Part shown: piece by piece, positions 1 to 8,655 of the stretch
Position numbering within the stretch: position 1 is the stretch's first letter
Layout of the letters: the number at the start of each line of letters is the position of its first letter
Assembly: GCA_041392305.1 (NCBI GenBank)
Contig: JAWKMJ010000004.1
Location: forward strand, 1-64,000
Length of the DNA stretch: 64,000 nt
Direction of reading: 5' to 3'
Source of the DNA: JAGQYP01 sp041392305
GTDB taxonomy: Bacteria; Bacteroidota; Bacteroidia; Flavobacteriales_D; Crocinitomicaceae
The notes under the pieces: model-generated
The model's database searches: none
The model's input: only the letters and a program-made list of their open reading frames with translations
What the model was told of the DNA's origin: nothing
Position numbers and translations under genes: made by a program

Positions 1-2
1 GC

Positions 3-536
3 ATGCTCAACAAAAGAGGAAATAAACAAGAATTTGATTTAGCTCATCCCGAGTTGATCTTCCTGGGAGGGATAGTGATGGGAGGTTTGTTTCGAGTGAT
101 GCACTGGCCTCATGGTAATCGAATAATGGCTGCCTCTCTCGCTTGTTTTACAGTAATTTATTTAATTCGATTTTTTCGACGGAAAAAGAAACCCTTTTTG
201 CTATATCTCAACATTGCAACTTTAGTTGTAGCAACAGTGAATGGTATCATGGTGATTTATTATATGAAAGAACATATTCTCTTCAAATACCTTTCTATTG
301 GATTCGGTACTTTTTGGTTGGTTTTGGAAGGATTGGAATACTATAATAATCAAAAATTAAAGGGGAAATTCAGCATATTCATTTTGTTTAAAAACAATGT
401 CTTTACCCTTGCTATGATCGTTACAGGATTGGGAGTACTATTCAAAATTATGCATTGGCCAGGTGGAGGGGTGATGCTTCTTGCCGGAATGGGAACAGGG
501 GCAATCTTGGCTTTGAATTCAGGGTCAAAAAAATAA
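3..536 (+). CDS. GldL-like polytopic membrane protein
   Basis: A 177-residue protein, nearly all membrane, with about six hydrophobic segments (roughly 17-33, 42-58, 66-87, 95-112, 131-148 and 156-172). Two copies of the motif F-[RK]-[VI]-M-H-W-P-[HG]-G lie at 29-38 and 147-156, so it looks like an internal duplication. The K-I-M-H-W-P-G motif is typical of the N-terminal membrane hairpin of the gliding/T9SS motor protein GldL and of many small Bacteroidota membrane proteins. GldL itself has two membrane helices and a long cytoplasmic tail, absent here, so this is a relative rather than GldL. The ATG is at the very edge of the window, so a start further upstream cannot be excluded. Function unknown. 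Confidence 0.75.
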   Translation: MLNKRGNKQEFDLAHPELIFLGGIVMGGLFRVMHWPHGNRIMAASLACFTVIYLIRFFRRKKKPFLLYLNIATLVVATVNGIMVIYYMKEHILFKYLSIGFGTFWLVLEGLEYYNNQKLKGKFSIFILFKNNVFTLAMIVTGLGVLFKIMHWPGGGVMLLAGMGTGAILALNSGSKK

Positions 537-574
537 TTAAACAATTGTTAATCAATTCAATACGTTTGCCCGTC

Positions 575-602
575 TTTGATTCCATTACTTTTTTTATCTT
601 TA
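575..602 (+). promoter_or_regulatory. Predicted promoter of the 623 lipoprotein gene
   Basis: TTTG at 575-578, a 16-base spacer, then TATCTTTA at 595-602, one mismatch from the Bacteroidota box TAnnTTTG. The start codon follows 20 bases later. Assigned by motif and position only. Confidence 0.45.
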
Positions 603-622
603 GTGAACTCAAAGCCCAACAA

Positions 623-1096
623 ATGAAATACTTATTTGCATTCCTTATTCCTCTTACACTAATTTCCTCGTGTAGTCCGGAAGAAAAAAAGAAGAACGAC
701 AATCAGGATCAAAAATCGGATATTCAAGGGGATCCCGAGAAGAAAGAACCAGAAAGTAAGGCAGAAACCCTTCGTTTGGATGATGGTAAGAAATGGAAGG
801 TGAACCCAGAGACCACTGTAGGAGTAGAGAAAATGATTGGTCGAACAGAGTCCTTTCAACTTAATTCATCTGCTGAAAAATACCAATCACTATTCGATTC
901 GTTGGATGCCGATTTCAGGTATATCTTTAAGAAATGTACTACCGAAGGTGTAGCACATGATCAATTACATATTATGTTGTTTCCTTTACGCGGAATGTTC
1001 AATAAACTGAAATCACCGGAAGAACATATTAGACAAGAAGCCCTAGAGAATATAAGAGAGCAGTTGTCTTTATATGCTATTTATTTCACGAATTAG
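623..1096 (+). CDS. Small lipoprotein of unknown function
   Basis: A 157-residue protein with a lipoprotein signal peptide ending in the lipobox L-I-S-S-C (acylated Cys17). A charged low-complexity linker (about 20-50, rich in E, K, D, Q) leads to a helical domain (about 70-157). The frame is open upstream to 455, but that stretch overlaps the preceding gene and encodes no signal, so the ATG at 623 directly before the signal peptide is the better start. It is probably anchored in the outer membrane facing the periplasm. I do not recognise the folded domain. Confidence 0.75.
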   Translation: MKYLFAFLIPLTLISSCSPEEKKKNDNQDQKSDIQGDPEKKEPESKAETLRLDDGKKWKVNPETTVGVEKMIGRTESFQLNSSAEKYQSLFDSLDADFRYIFKKCTTEGVAHDQLHIMLFPLRGMFNKLKSPEEHIRQEALENIREQLSLYAIYFTN

Positions 1097-1120
1097 GAAT
1101 GAAGAATTGGTAGGATTATA

Positions 1121-1160
1121 AAAAAACTTCGACGTGTCTGTTAGACCCGCCGAAGCTTTA
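1121..1160 (-). terminator. Rho-independent terminator of the M43 protease gene
   Basis: The 5-bp stem CTTCG/CGAAG (1127-1131 and 1151-1155) encloses a second small hairpin GTCT-GTT-AGAC. On the minus strand the stem is followed by six T residues, so it ends transcription of the protease gene whose stop codon is at 1169. The converging plus-strand gene may use it as well. Confidence 0.65.
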
Positions 1161-1168
1161 AATACAAT

Positions 1169-2476
1169 TTATTTTTGAATCACTATTCTTTTACTGGATA
1201 CCATGTTTTCAGTTGTGATATTAACCAAATAAACACCATTTTCCAGGTGAGTTGTTTCGACCATTTTCTCATTTTCAAAATTATTTTGATAATTGAATTT
1301 CATGATGGAAGCTCCTGTAAGAGATAATACTTCAATTTGTTCAATCTTATGCTTAGCGGTTACTTTGAATTGATCTTTAGCAGGATTGGGCCACAGAGAT
1401 AATCTAAAGTCATCCGACTCAGAAATTGATGCGATATTGTTATGAACCAAATCATATCTTTGATTTTCAAGAACCCCATGCATCAGGTCAACTTGTCCTT
1501 GAGTGAAGCTGTTCTGACAAGTTTCCTCTGAATAATCCATATAGTTTTCAATCATATCAGGTAAATCAATTCCCTGAATGTTGTCTGTACAAGTGTTCTT
1601 GGCAGGATTGCAGTCTTGGTTGGATTGATTATCGGCATTCGGCGTGTCATCAATTCCGTCTTGTTCGTTGCAGTCACCATCACCCCAAATATGTCGCAAA
1701 CCTAAGTAATGACCTACTTCATGGGTTGAAGTTCTTCCACGTACGTCAATTGGACCAGCTCCTACATCTAAAGCATTTGGGTTGTTGCTACCGAAGGCCT
1801 GATATTGAATCACAACCCCATCACTTAAGCCATTGTTGGATCCGGGAGGCCAATTTGGCAAATTTGAAGGAGGAGTTGCGTAGCCTAATAAAGCAGTAAT
1901 TCCAAGAACCGACATGTCGCACACCCAAATGTTTAAATATCTGCTTTGATCCCATGGGTCATGTCCTCCGTCCGAAGTACTTTTTACTTTTTCCAAATCA
2001 GTAAAATCTCCACTTATAATTCCGAAAGATCCAAAAGAAGCTGTAGCCGTTTGTGTTCGAGTAATTCCATTCGTTGGATTTCCAAATTCATCTACTTGAG
2101 CAAGTACGAATTCTATTTGAGGACTTCCCTTAACAATATCAAAATCTGATCGCATATTTACTGTATCCGCATTCATTCGATTGTAATCTTCGTTTAAAAC
2201 ACGGATTTGATCGAAAATCACACTGTCCGGCAAATTTGCAGCAGCCACGTTGTAAACTATGTGAACCACAACCGGAATAGTGTAGATTGGTTGGTTTGTT
2301 TTTTTCGGGATATAATTTTTAGCCTGATTAAACACAGCTTCCACATCCTGAATATAACCCGGAGTAAGATTTTCCTGGTATTGAATCGCCTGTGGTGTGC
2401 GACAACGTTCATAATTTTGGGCTATTAGGGCAGTACCGAAGTAGCAGGTGAAAGCAACTAGTAATACTTTTTTCAT
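1169..2476 (-). CDS. Secreted M43 (cytophagalysin/pappalysin-type) zinc metalloprotease with T9SS sorting domain
   Basis: A 435-residue extracellular protease. An N-terminal signal peptide (1-19) is followed by the M43 catalytic domain (about 65-345) with the zinc motif H-E-V-G-H-Y-L-G-L-R-H at 252-262, which matches HExxHxxGxxH (two His, the Glu base and a third His), and a Met-turn N-Y-M-D-Y at 311-315. Residues about 355-435, starting L-W-P-N-P-A-K, are a type A T9SS C-terminal sorting domain, so it should cross the outer membrane and be released or anchored after the tail is removed. The ATG is followed directly by K-K and a hydrophobic core. It appears to be transcribed alone, with a terminator at 1121-1160. 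Confidence 0.93.
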   Translation of the reverse strand: MKKVLLVAFTCYFGTALIAQNYERCRTPQAIQYQENLTPGYIQDVEAVFNQAKNYIPKKTNQPIYTIPVVVHIVYNVAAANLPDSVIFDQIRVLNEDYNRMNADTVNMRSDFDIVKGSPQIEFVLAQVDEFGNPTNGITRTQTATASFGSFGIISGDFTDLEKVKSTSDGGHDPWDQSRYLNIWVCDMSVLGITALLGYATPPSNLPNWPPGSNNGLSDGVVIQYQAFGSNNPNALDVGAGPIDVRGRTSTHEVGHYLGLRHIWGDGDCNEQDGIDDTPNADNQSNQDCNPAKNTCTDNIQGIDLPDMIENYMDYSEETCQNSFTQGQVDLMHGVLENQRYDLVHNNIASISESDDFRLSLWPNPAKDQFKVTAKHKIEQIEVLSLTGASIMKFNYQNNFENEKMVETTHLENGVYLVNITTENMVSSKRIVIQK

Positions 2477-2676
2477 GATAAATAATTTTGATTTGGCCCG
2501 AAAATACCGTTTAAAAAATGAACAAATCGATTCTTATATATGAGTGGAAATTTTCGTTTATGAATGGTTCGTAAGCTGTGAATACATAACAGAAGCTAGC
2601 GGAAAACGTTTAGAATTCAACTATTGATAGATGGAAAGACTCTTCATAAATAGGGATTTACAATCAACTATCCCCC

Positions 2677-2820
2677 TTCCTCTTGCTCCTAACTCCTGCT
2701 CTTGCTCCTGCTCCAAACTCCTGCTCTTGCTCCAAACTCCTGCTCTTGCTCCAAACTCCTGCTCTTGCTCCTGCTCCAAACTCTTGCTCTTGCTCTTGCT
2801 CCTGCTCCAAACTCTTGCTC
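2677..2820. repeat. GAGCAAGA-type tandem array 1, downstream of the barrel gene
   Basis: About 145 bases of imperfect tandem repeats built from CTCTTGCTC and CTCCTGCTCCAAA words; read on the minus strand the unit is close to GAGCAAGAGCAGGAGTTTG. The array starts exactly at the stop codon of the minus-strand barrel gene (TGA, 2821-2819, is itself part of the word TTGAGCAAGAG). Open frames cross it in every phase, but they encode only low-complexity peptides. The rest of the gap between genes (2477-2676) shows no gene or clear signal apart from the upstream region of the protease. Confidence 0.9.
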
Positions 2821-4060
2821 AAAAACTCCACTTCAATCTCCAGAAGATTCCATTTCCGATATTTTTGAATTTATCTCCCGGTAGTTCTTGAAAGTAGATT
2901 TGTGCGATGAGGTCGAGATCCAGATTTTGTTTCAAACTGAAAGTGAGAGTGGGGAATAGAATGAAACTGTTGATTTCAAAGCTGTAGATGGTGCTCAAGG
3001 CACCAGAGAAAATAGGACTGAAAGGATAACTTACCATTGCCATCAAGTTGTGCTTTGCAGGCATTAAATATTTAGCATTTGGAATCGTTTGAACTTGAGC
3101 TAAAGTAGGGTTTATCGGATGATTGGAGCCTGTGGAGTTAAACAAATAAGTTCCCATCAAATAGACTCCTTTCGCCCAAGAATAATCCAGAGAAACAGAT
3201 GCGCTGAGGTTGCCAAGAGTGTCAAACTGATAAGGCTGAAAATAGGTCATTTCCCCTTTGAATCCAATCATTTTAATGCTGCCGGCCCATCCAAATCCCA
3301 TGGCTACATCCTGTTTGAATTTTCCTGCCAAAAATTGAAAATCGTAGGAGGCCTTATTGAACAAATATTTCAAGGCAAAAACGTCATCAGTCCATCTTCC
3401 GGTGAATTTATAGGCCAGATCGAATGAAGACATATAATTGGGAAAAAACTTGAGTCGGACCGCATCGGCGCCTTGTCTTTCTTCGTAATCGAAATCGTAA
3501 ATATTGTAAGAATTGAAAATGTCGTTGGGATTCCAGGTGGTATTAATTCCCCAGTTGACACGCTGTCTACCGAGTCGGATTTGAAATTTGTCGTTGGAAT
3601 AATCGTAATACAATCGATCAATCACCGTTGAGAAAACAAAGGCTACACTGTCCAGTATGATTCCTTTGCTATCATTGGAAATCCATAAAAATTCGAAAGG
3701 AGCTATTCCATCGTATTGGACCGTGGCTTCACCATAACCAGGTACAAAATTAACCGAGCCGCCAAATTGAATTCGATTTCGAAGTTGCAACGTAAAATTC
3801 CCACCTTTTGGGATGTAAAATTTGAAATTAAGTCGGTTGTGAATGAGATTGTCGACATTGATATTCTTTAAATCTGCAAAACTCAAAGTCTGCATGAACT
3901 TCAAATAGCCTTTAAATTCAAACCATTCAAATTTTTCTTTTTTAGGTTCAGGTAGTTTGGTTTCGGTGGTATCTGAAACAGTTGTACTATCGGTTTGAGC
4001 AACTGAAATGGAAGCCCAAATGAGAAGAAATATGAATATGGAAAGTCTAGCGAACTTCAT
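2819..4060 (-). CDS. Outer-membrane beta-barrel component of an ABC export operon
   Basis: A 413-residue protein with a signal peptide (about 1-21, cut near V-A-Q), a short T/S/P/K-rich linker, and then alternating amphipathic strands rich in Y, F, W, G and N, ending in W-S-F, a typical barrel terminus. The chosen ATG (4060) gives a perfect signal peptide; the longer frame to 4093 would put 11 polar residues in front. It overlaps the end of the ABC ATPase gene by 14 bases, so the two are likely translationally coupled. It is the last gene of the TetR-LolA-FtsX-FtsX-ATPase operon and so is probably the outer-membrane acceptor or exit for whatever that system moves. The barrel resembles DUF1302/alginate-export-type porins only in general character; no family is certain. 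Confidence 0.8.
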   Translation of the reverse strand: MKFARLSIFIFLLIWASISVAQTDSTTVSDTTETKLPEPKKEKFEWFEFKGYLKFMQTLSFADLKNINVDNLIHNRLNFKFYIPKGGNFTLQLRNRIQFGGSVNFVPGYGEATVQYDGIAPFEFLWISNDSKGIILDSVAFVFSTVIDRLYYDYSNDKFQIRLGRQRVNWGINTTWNPNDIFNSYNIYDFDYEERQGADAVRLKFFPNYMSSFDLAYKFTGRWTDDVFALKYLFNKASYDFQFLAGKFKQDVAMGFGWAGSIKMIGFKGEMTYFQPYQFDTLGNLSASVSLDYSWAKGVYLMGTYLFNSTGSNHPINPTLAQVQTIPNAKYLMPAKHNLMAMVSYPFSPIFSGALSTIYSFEINSFILFPTLTFSLKQNLDLDLIAQIYFQELPGDKFKNIGNGIFWRLKWSF

Positions 4061-4733
4061 CTTTGATGATCTTCCCATCTTCCAAATACACAATTCTTTT
4101 GGCTCGATCCATTACCCTTTGATCATGAGTTGCAAAAATAAAAGTCATGTTCTCCTCCTGATTCAATCTGTACATCAAGTCCAACAAATCAGAAGTAGAT
4201 TTACTATCGAGATTCGCGGTGGGTTCGTCGGCCAAAATATAAGCAGGTTGAGCGGCTAATGCTCTGACCACTGCCACACGTTGTTGCTGACCTCCAGACA
4301 TCTCTCCAGGTTTGTTTTTTTCCTTGCCTTTCAATCCCACTTCTTCTAAAAGTTTGTAGACACGTTCTTTGCGTTCTTTAGCAGGAACGTTTTGCAATAA
4401 CATAATGAATTCTGCATTTTCATAGGCAGACAAAACAGGAATCAGATTATAAGCCTGAAAAACAAAACCAATGTGGTCTTGACGAAATTTGGTCATTTGC
4501 GACTTTTTCAGTTCAGAAATATCCTGCCCGTCCAGAATTACAGTTCCAGATGTTGGTTCGTCCAATCCTCCAATCATGTTCAAAAGAGTAGTTTTACCGG
4601 AACCAGAAGGTCCAACTAAGGCAGTAAACTCTCCTTTTTGAATGTGGAAATTGACATCATTCAAGGCTTTGATTGCCAGGTCCCCCTCGCCAAATACCTT
4701 GTTTAAGTTTCTTGTTTCAATTACATTTTCCAT
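4047..4733 (-). CDS. ABC transporter ATP-binding protein (LolD/MacB type)
   Basis: A 228-residue ATPase with every expected motif: Walker A G-P-S-G-S-G-K-T (41-48), Q-loop Gln93, signature M-S-G-G-Q (145-149), Walker B Y-I-L-A-D-E (165-170), D-loop and switch His203. Length and sequence place it in the LolD/MacB/FtsE branch, whose partners are FtsX-like permeases that do mechanical work rather than form a channel. Two such permeases lie just upstream. The start is the ATG at 4733, since upstream codons derive from an AATTATC repeat. It overlaps the following barrel gene by 14 bases, but is separated from the permease before it by about 110 bases containing repeat array 2. Confidence 0.93.
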   Translation of the reverse strand: MENVIETRNLNKVFGEGDLAIKALNDVNFHIQKGEFTALVGPSGSGKTTLLNMIGGLDEPTSGTVILDGQDISELKKSQMTKFRQDHIGFVFQAYNLIPVLSAYENAEFIMLLQNVPAKERKERVYKLLEEVGLKGKEKNKPGEMSGGQQQRVAVVRALAAQPAYILADEPTANLDSKSTSDLLDLMYRLNQEENMTFIFATHDQRVMDRAKRIVYLEDGKIIKDEVR

Positions 4734-4772
4734 TATAATTTCAATTATCAATTATCAATCTCTTCCCTCTTT

Positions 4773-4840
4773 CTCACTACTCTTGCTCTTGCTCTTGCTC
4801 TTGCTCACTACTCTTGCTTACTACTCTTGCTCTTGCTCAA
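4773..4840. repeat. GAGCAAGA-type tandem array 2, inside the export operon
   Basis: Tandem CTCTTGCTC words interrupted by CACTA/TTACTA. Read on the minus strand it begins right after the TGA stop of the permease gene (4846-4844) and fills most of the gap before the ATPase gene. It is followed at 4740-4760 by a short AATTATC repeat. The repeat family is the same as at 2677-2820 and 20325-20441. Confidence 0.88.
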
Positions 4841-4843
4841 GAC

Positions 4844-6067
4844 TCAAATCGATCTAATCGCATCAATTGGATTCAATCGAGTAGCAATTTTTGCGGGATA
4901 AAGGCTTCCAATTACGGTTGCAACCATGATCAATCCTGCATAAATAAAATAATACTGCGTTGGCAGATTGAAGTAGACAACAGTGTCCAATCCGTAGGAC
5001 TCCATTGCCTCTCCATAGTTTGAAAGATCGAATCCATTTTTATTGTAATAACTAGTAGTAAGCCAACCTAACAAAACTCCGATTGGACCACCAACAAGTC
5101 CGTAAACCATGGATTCAATAGCAATCATGGTTCTTATTTTCTTTTTCGTCATTCCGATTGCCAGAAGTACTCCAATTTCTCTTTTTCTTTCCAGAATAGA
5201 CATGACCACCGTATTCACAATGCCAAAAAGTAGAGCACCAATAATAACAAACATCAAGACAAAGATCATCATGCCATAAGAGTCTTCAGCGTAGGCAGAA
5301 TAAGGGTCTGCTTCAAGCCAAGTGAGTACAGTGTCTTTTTCAACCGTTTGTAATAGATCGGCCTTAACTAAATCAGCCTTTTCTATATCATCTAGCTTGA
5401 CAACGATTTCATGAACAATGGGTTGGTCTGTTTTAATGACTTTATATATCGCTTCTTTTGGGACAAAAATATTGTAGTTGTCATACATGGCATCTCCTGA
5501 TTTAAAGATGGCAGAAACCTTAAAGTTTTTGGAAGTTTGAGTGGAATCAGGCTTGGTCAAACTCAATGAAACCTTGTCGCCAATTCCTACTTTCAATTCA
5601 CTTGCCATTTTATCTCCTATAGCAACTGGATATTTATATTCATCACTAAAAAAGGTTCCCTGTTCGGCTTTTTCTGTGATTAATAAAGTGGTCCGATCTT
5701 TTTCAACATCAATACCGTTGATTTTTACTCCTCTTTGTTCTCGTGCAGTTTTGAGAATTCCTTCAGTTACAAATCGATCTGTATAGCCGATAATATTTGG
5801 ATGATTATCCAAAGCTTTGTAAACAGATTGAGGATCTTTAACTGAATTCAGAATATTTGGGTCAAACTCGTATTCCGGTGTATGGATTTGCAAGTGTCCC
5901 AGTCGGGTATTGATCACATTGTTTTTACGCGAAGCCATCATGCCATCCATGAAACCCATTAGGAAAATGGAAGACCAAACACCTATGATGATGGAGCTGA
6001 TGACAATGGAAGTTCTTAAAGGACTTTTCCAGCAGTTTCGCCAGGCTATTTTAATGAGTGTTTTCAT
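4844..6067 (-). CDS. FtsX-family ABC permease 1 (LolC/E/MacB type)
   Basis: A 407-residue permease with the classic FtsX/MacB layout: a first membrane helix (about 20-40), a large periplasmic MacB-PCD domain (about 41-262), then helices at about 265-288, 314-338 and 372-393. The cytoplasmic coupling region after helix 2 carries the family signature E-R-K-R-E-I-G-V-L-L-A-I-G-M (293-306). It follows permease 2 with only 4 bases between them, so the pair probably forms a heterodimer with the ATPase as LolCE does with LolD. The stop codon sits directly at the edge of tandem array 2. Confidence 0.9.
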   Translation of the reverse strand: MKTLIKIAWRNCWKSPLRTSIVISSIIIGVWSSIFLMGFMDGMMASRKNNVINTRLGHLQIHTPEYEFDPNILNSVKDPQSVYKALDNHPNIIGYTDRFVTEGILKTAREQRGVKINGIDVEKDRTTLLITEKAEQGTFFSDEYKYPVAIGDKMASELKVGIGDKVSLSLTKPDSTQTSKNFKVSAIFKSGDAMYDNYNIFVPKEAIYKVIKTDQPIVHEIVVKLDDIEKADLVKADLLQTVEKDTVLTWLEADPYSAYAEDSYGMMIFVLMFVIIGALLFGIVNTVVMSILERKREIGVLLAIGMTKKKIRTMIAIESMVYGLVGGPIGVLLGWLTTSYYNKNGFDLSNYGEAMESYGLDTVVYFNLPTQYYFIYAGLIMVATVIGSLYPAKIATRLNPIDAIRSI

Positions 6068-6071
6068 TTTT

Positions 6072-7298
6072 TTAATGTTTTTTCATGGCTTCTAAAGGTT
6101 TCAGCCTAAGAATTTTAAAGATGACATAAGACGACATAATTACTGTCAATAAGATAATGATGAAAGAAGAACTCATGTATTCAGATGGATAAAGACCAAC
6201 CGAGATAATGGGGTCAATTCCATATTCAATCATAGTATCCGCAGCATTTCCAGTTAAAGGAATTGGATTATGATTCATCCAAAGCAAAATGGGTGTGACA
6301 AGCAAGCAACCGAGACCTACGCCAATCAGCATAAGGAGATAAACCTCCAATAAGGTTATTAAAAGGATGGATCGTTTGCGCATACCAATAGACAAAAGGA
6401 TCCCGAATTCGAAAATTCTTTCGGAGTACATCATTACTATGGTTCCAAAAATTCCAAAACAAACGACGAGTAAAAGAACGCCAGCAATCATTTGGTTGGA
6501 AACAGTGTCGAGTTCCATTCCACTTTTGAGTTCCGGCATGACCTCCTCCCAATTTCTGGCGATCAGGTTTGGATGGGTGACCAAAGATTTTACTTCCTCA
6601 TGAATTTTGTAAAGATCAGCTCCTTCATCTATGTTGACCAATACGGATGTCACTAACCCATTTGCTGCAAACATCTTTTGAGCTTCTTGCATCGACATGT
6701 ATACCATATTTGACATGTCTCCTGCTGGAATTCTCACAATTCCTTTTATTCGATAATTTCCTGCAGCAGTGAATCCCTGGTAGCCACTTCCGAATAAAAT
6801 TAAGCTGTCTCCCACCTTCACTTGATAGAATTTGGCCATTTGATTGGTGATCAAGATTTCATTGTCACCGTCTTCGATGAGCTCTCCTTCGGAAAGTTTT
6901 TCTTTTAGTTTCATTTCTTCCACATCAATCGAAGGTTGGATTCCCATGACTCCAGCGCTTTTAGAACGAATTCCAATGGAAGCTAATACTCCAGACTGAA
7001 TTCTAGGATAAACTCCACGAACACCCTTGATGGCTTTTAATTTATCCAAATCCAATTGGCTGGTTTCAAACATATTGTCCATGGATTTTTCTTCCACGTA
7101 GGCCGTATCTGTAATTTGAATATAGCCCACATAACCAGAAAGCGTAGTATCTAACTGATTCATCCAGGTCCATTTTTGCATTTGGAGCAAGAAAATGACA
7201 AACATTAGGGAAATACTGATCGAAGAGATGGTTATAATTGCCCGCCTTTTATTTCTCCAAATGTTGCGCCACGCGAGTTTAAAAAATTGTAAAATCAT
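6072..7298 (-). CDS. FtsX-family ABC permease 2 (LolC/E/MacB type)
   Basis: A 408-residue permease with the same plan as its neighbour: a membrane helix at about 18-40, a periplasmic domain, then three C-terminal helices, with the signature region R-I-F-E-F-G-I-L-L-S-I-G-M after the second helix. It is clearly paralogous to but divergent from permease 1, as in LolC/LolE. It starts 3 bases after the LolA-like gene and ends 4 bases before permease 1. The expected role is ATP-driven extraction of a lipid or lipoprotein from the inner membrane. The substrate cannot be read from sequence. Confidence 0.9.
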   Translation of the reverse strand: MILQFFKLAWRNIWRNKRRAIITISSISISLMFVIFLLQMQKWTWMNQLDTTLSGYVGYIQITDTAYVEEKSMDNMFETSQLDLDKLKAIKGVRGVYPRIQSGVLASIGIRSKSAGVMGIQPSIDVEEMKLKEKLSEGELIEDGDNEILITNQMAKFYQVKVGDSLILFGSGYQGFTAAGNYRIKGIVRIPAGDMSNMVYMSMQEAQKMFAANGLVTSVLVNIDEGADLYKIHEEVKSLVTHPNLIARNWEEVMPELKSGMELDTVSNQMIAGVLLLVVCFGIFGTIVMMYSERIFEFGILLSIGMRKRSILLITLLEVYLLMLIGVGLGCLLVTPILLWMNHNPIPLTGNAADTMIEYGIDPIISVGLYPSEYMSSSFIIILLTVIMSSYVIFKILRLKPLEAMKKH

Positions 7299-7301
7299 CT
7301 T

Positions 7302-8084
7302 TTAAGGTTTTACTTTGGTCATGTATTGCGTAGTAAAATAATGATCCGGAATATCTACATTGAATTGAATAGATAAATAGGTCATGACCGTTTTTTGATT
7401 GGGCTTATCAGCAGGTACAATTTCCATTTTAGTTGGAATTTCTTCTCCTCCCATCATTTTAACATTGGAAGCATTCATGGTATTCACCAATTCCATGTCT
7501 TCATCATAGGATTTTTGTTTCATGATATTGTAGAGTTTTTTATCGACCCAAATCTCGATTTTACCCCAAATTACATCGGCACTTTCTTTTGGAATTAGTT
7601 GTATTTTGTGACAGTCATGTCCATCAATGGTTTCCGAGCCAAGAAGTTTGTGGGTGAAATCATTGGCCATGGAAGTTCTTTTAACCAAATCGTCGTTACT
7701 CATGTCGGTTCCCATCCAGGACTGACTCATCATCGAAGGAGGCATTTTGATATTGCGTTCTACAGATGGTAAATAATACCAAATCTCCTTACTTCGTTTT
7801 AAATAAGTGGTTCCTTGATCTCTGGAAGGGGTCATGATGTACATCAAACTATAATCATCCCCTTTGGTCCAGGCTTTTAATGTCATGTCACGGGTATATT
7901 TGGGTCTGACAATCGTAATTTTCATGGAAGCAATCGAACTTTCACCTTCCATTCGGTTTTCTGCTTTTCTGATGATTTCTTTTAAATCTTCTGATTGAGG
8001 AGTTCTTTCTTCGTTTACAGGAAACAAAAAGCTCATTCCAAACACTCCCAAAAGCATTAGTGTAATGATTCCAGATATTTTCAT
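7302..8084 (-). CDS. LolA-like outer-membrane lipoprotein-sorting family protein
   Basis: A 260-residue periplasmic protein with a signal peptide (about 1-22) and a LolA-like open-barrel domain (about 50-255). The stretch W-M-G-T-D-M-S-N-D-D-L-V (near 123-134) is characteristic of the Bacteroidota/Proteobacteria family annotated as outer membrane lipoprotein-sorting protein (PF17131 type), distinct from true LolA. Its ATG overlaps the TGA of the TetR gene (ATGA), and the two permeases follow at once. The obvious role is a soluble carrier that takes a hydrophobic cargo from the permeases to the barrel encoded at the operon end. In other bacteria similar LolA-like proteins accompany MMPL or FtsX transporters. 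Confidence 0.88.
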   Translation of the reverse strand: MKISGIITLMLLGVFGMSFLFPVNEERTPQSEDLKEIIRKAENRMEGESSIASMKITIVRPKYTRDMTLKAWTKGDDYSLMYIMTPSRDQGTTYLKRSKEIWYYLPSVERNIKMPPSMMSQSWMGTDMSNDDLVKRTSMANDFTHKLLGSETIDGHDCHKIQLIPKESADVIWGKIEIWVDKKLYNIMKQKSYDEDMELVNTMNASNVKMMGGEEIPTKMEIVPADKPNQKTVMTYLSIQFNVDIPDHYFTTQYMTKVKP

Positions 8085-8647
8085 TTTATATTGATTTTAT
8101 AGCGTTGATATATTTTCTTTTTCATTTTTTCCAGGGGATAATCCTCATGAGAAACGATGGTTAGAATTGCTGTTCCTTGCAGTAGAGTAGATAAAAACCA
8201 AGCTTCTGTTTCTGGATCTTCAAAGCCAATTTTTTCTAGAAGAGGCGTGTACAATTTAATTCCCTCCGTCGCTTTTTCGTGTACAAATTCTTCCACGATG
8301 GGCATTTCATTGACATCCAAACTAAAACTCATCATCATTTTTACAAAGCCGATCTGATGTTCAATCATCATAAAAAATTGGTCTAGCGCGTTCTCAATTG
8401 TGATTCCTTCTTGAACAATTTCATCTTTCATGCTTCGAAAACCTTCAATAACTCCCTTGAGTACGCCTTCTTTCGAGTCATAGTAATTGTAGATAAGTCC
8501 TTTTGAAATACCAGCTCTTTTCGCGATCTCTGCTACTGATGTGTTTTTATATCCCTTTTCAGAGAATAGTTGCAAAGCTGAATGCGTGATTCTCTGAATT
8601 GTATTTAGGCGCATAGCCTCAAATTGTTCATCTGATCTTGGTGCCAT
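8081..8647 (-). CDS. TetR-family repressor of the export operon
   Basis: A 188-residue regulator with a TetR N-terminal helix-turn-helix (about 15-60; recognition region A-G-I-S-K-G-L-I-Y-N-Y-Y) and an all-helical ligand-binding domain (about 75-185). It is the first gene of the operon and overlaps the LolA-like gene by 4 bases. Just upstream of its start lies a palindrome of the kind bound by TetR repressors, overlapping the end of a strong promoter box, so it almost certainly represses itself and the transporter. The inducer is unknown; given the operon it is probably a hydrophobic compound or envelope lipid. Confidence 0.93.
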   Translation of the reverse strand: MAPRSDEQFEAMRLNTIQRITHSALQLFSEKGYKNTSVAEIAKRAGISKGLIYNYYDSKEGVLKGVIEGFRSMKDEIVQEGITIENALDQFFMMIEHQIGFVKMMMSFSLDVNEMPIVEEFVHEKATEGIKLYTPLLEKIGFEDPETEAWFLSTLLQGTAILTIVSHEDYPLEKMKKKIYQRYKINIK

Positions 8648-8655
8648 ATTTATAA

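Noticed and set aside
455..622. N-terminal extension of the lipoprotein at 623
   Set aside because: It overlaps the previous gene out of frame, places 56 residues before a perfect lipoprotein signal, and lies across the promoter box.
1169..2476. Virulence or toxin assignment for the M43 protease
   Set aside because: Nothing beyond the family and T9SS tail supports it; these proteases are common nutrient-scavenging exoenzymes in Bacteroidota.
2631..2891. Open frames over the CTTGCTC repeats on the plus strand (three phases)
   Set aside because: They exist only because the repeat unit lacks stop codons; all encode low-complexity Cys/Ser/Leu/Pro peptides and no start context or homology is present.
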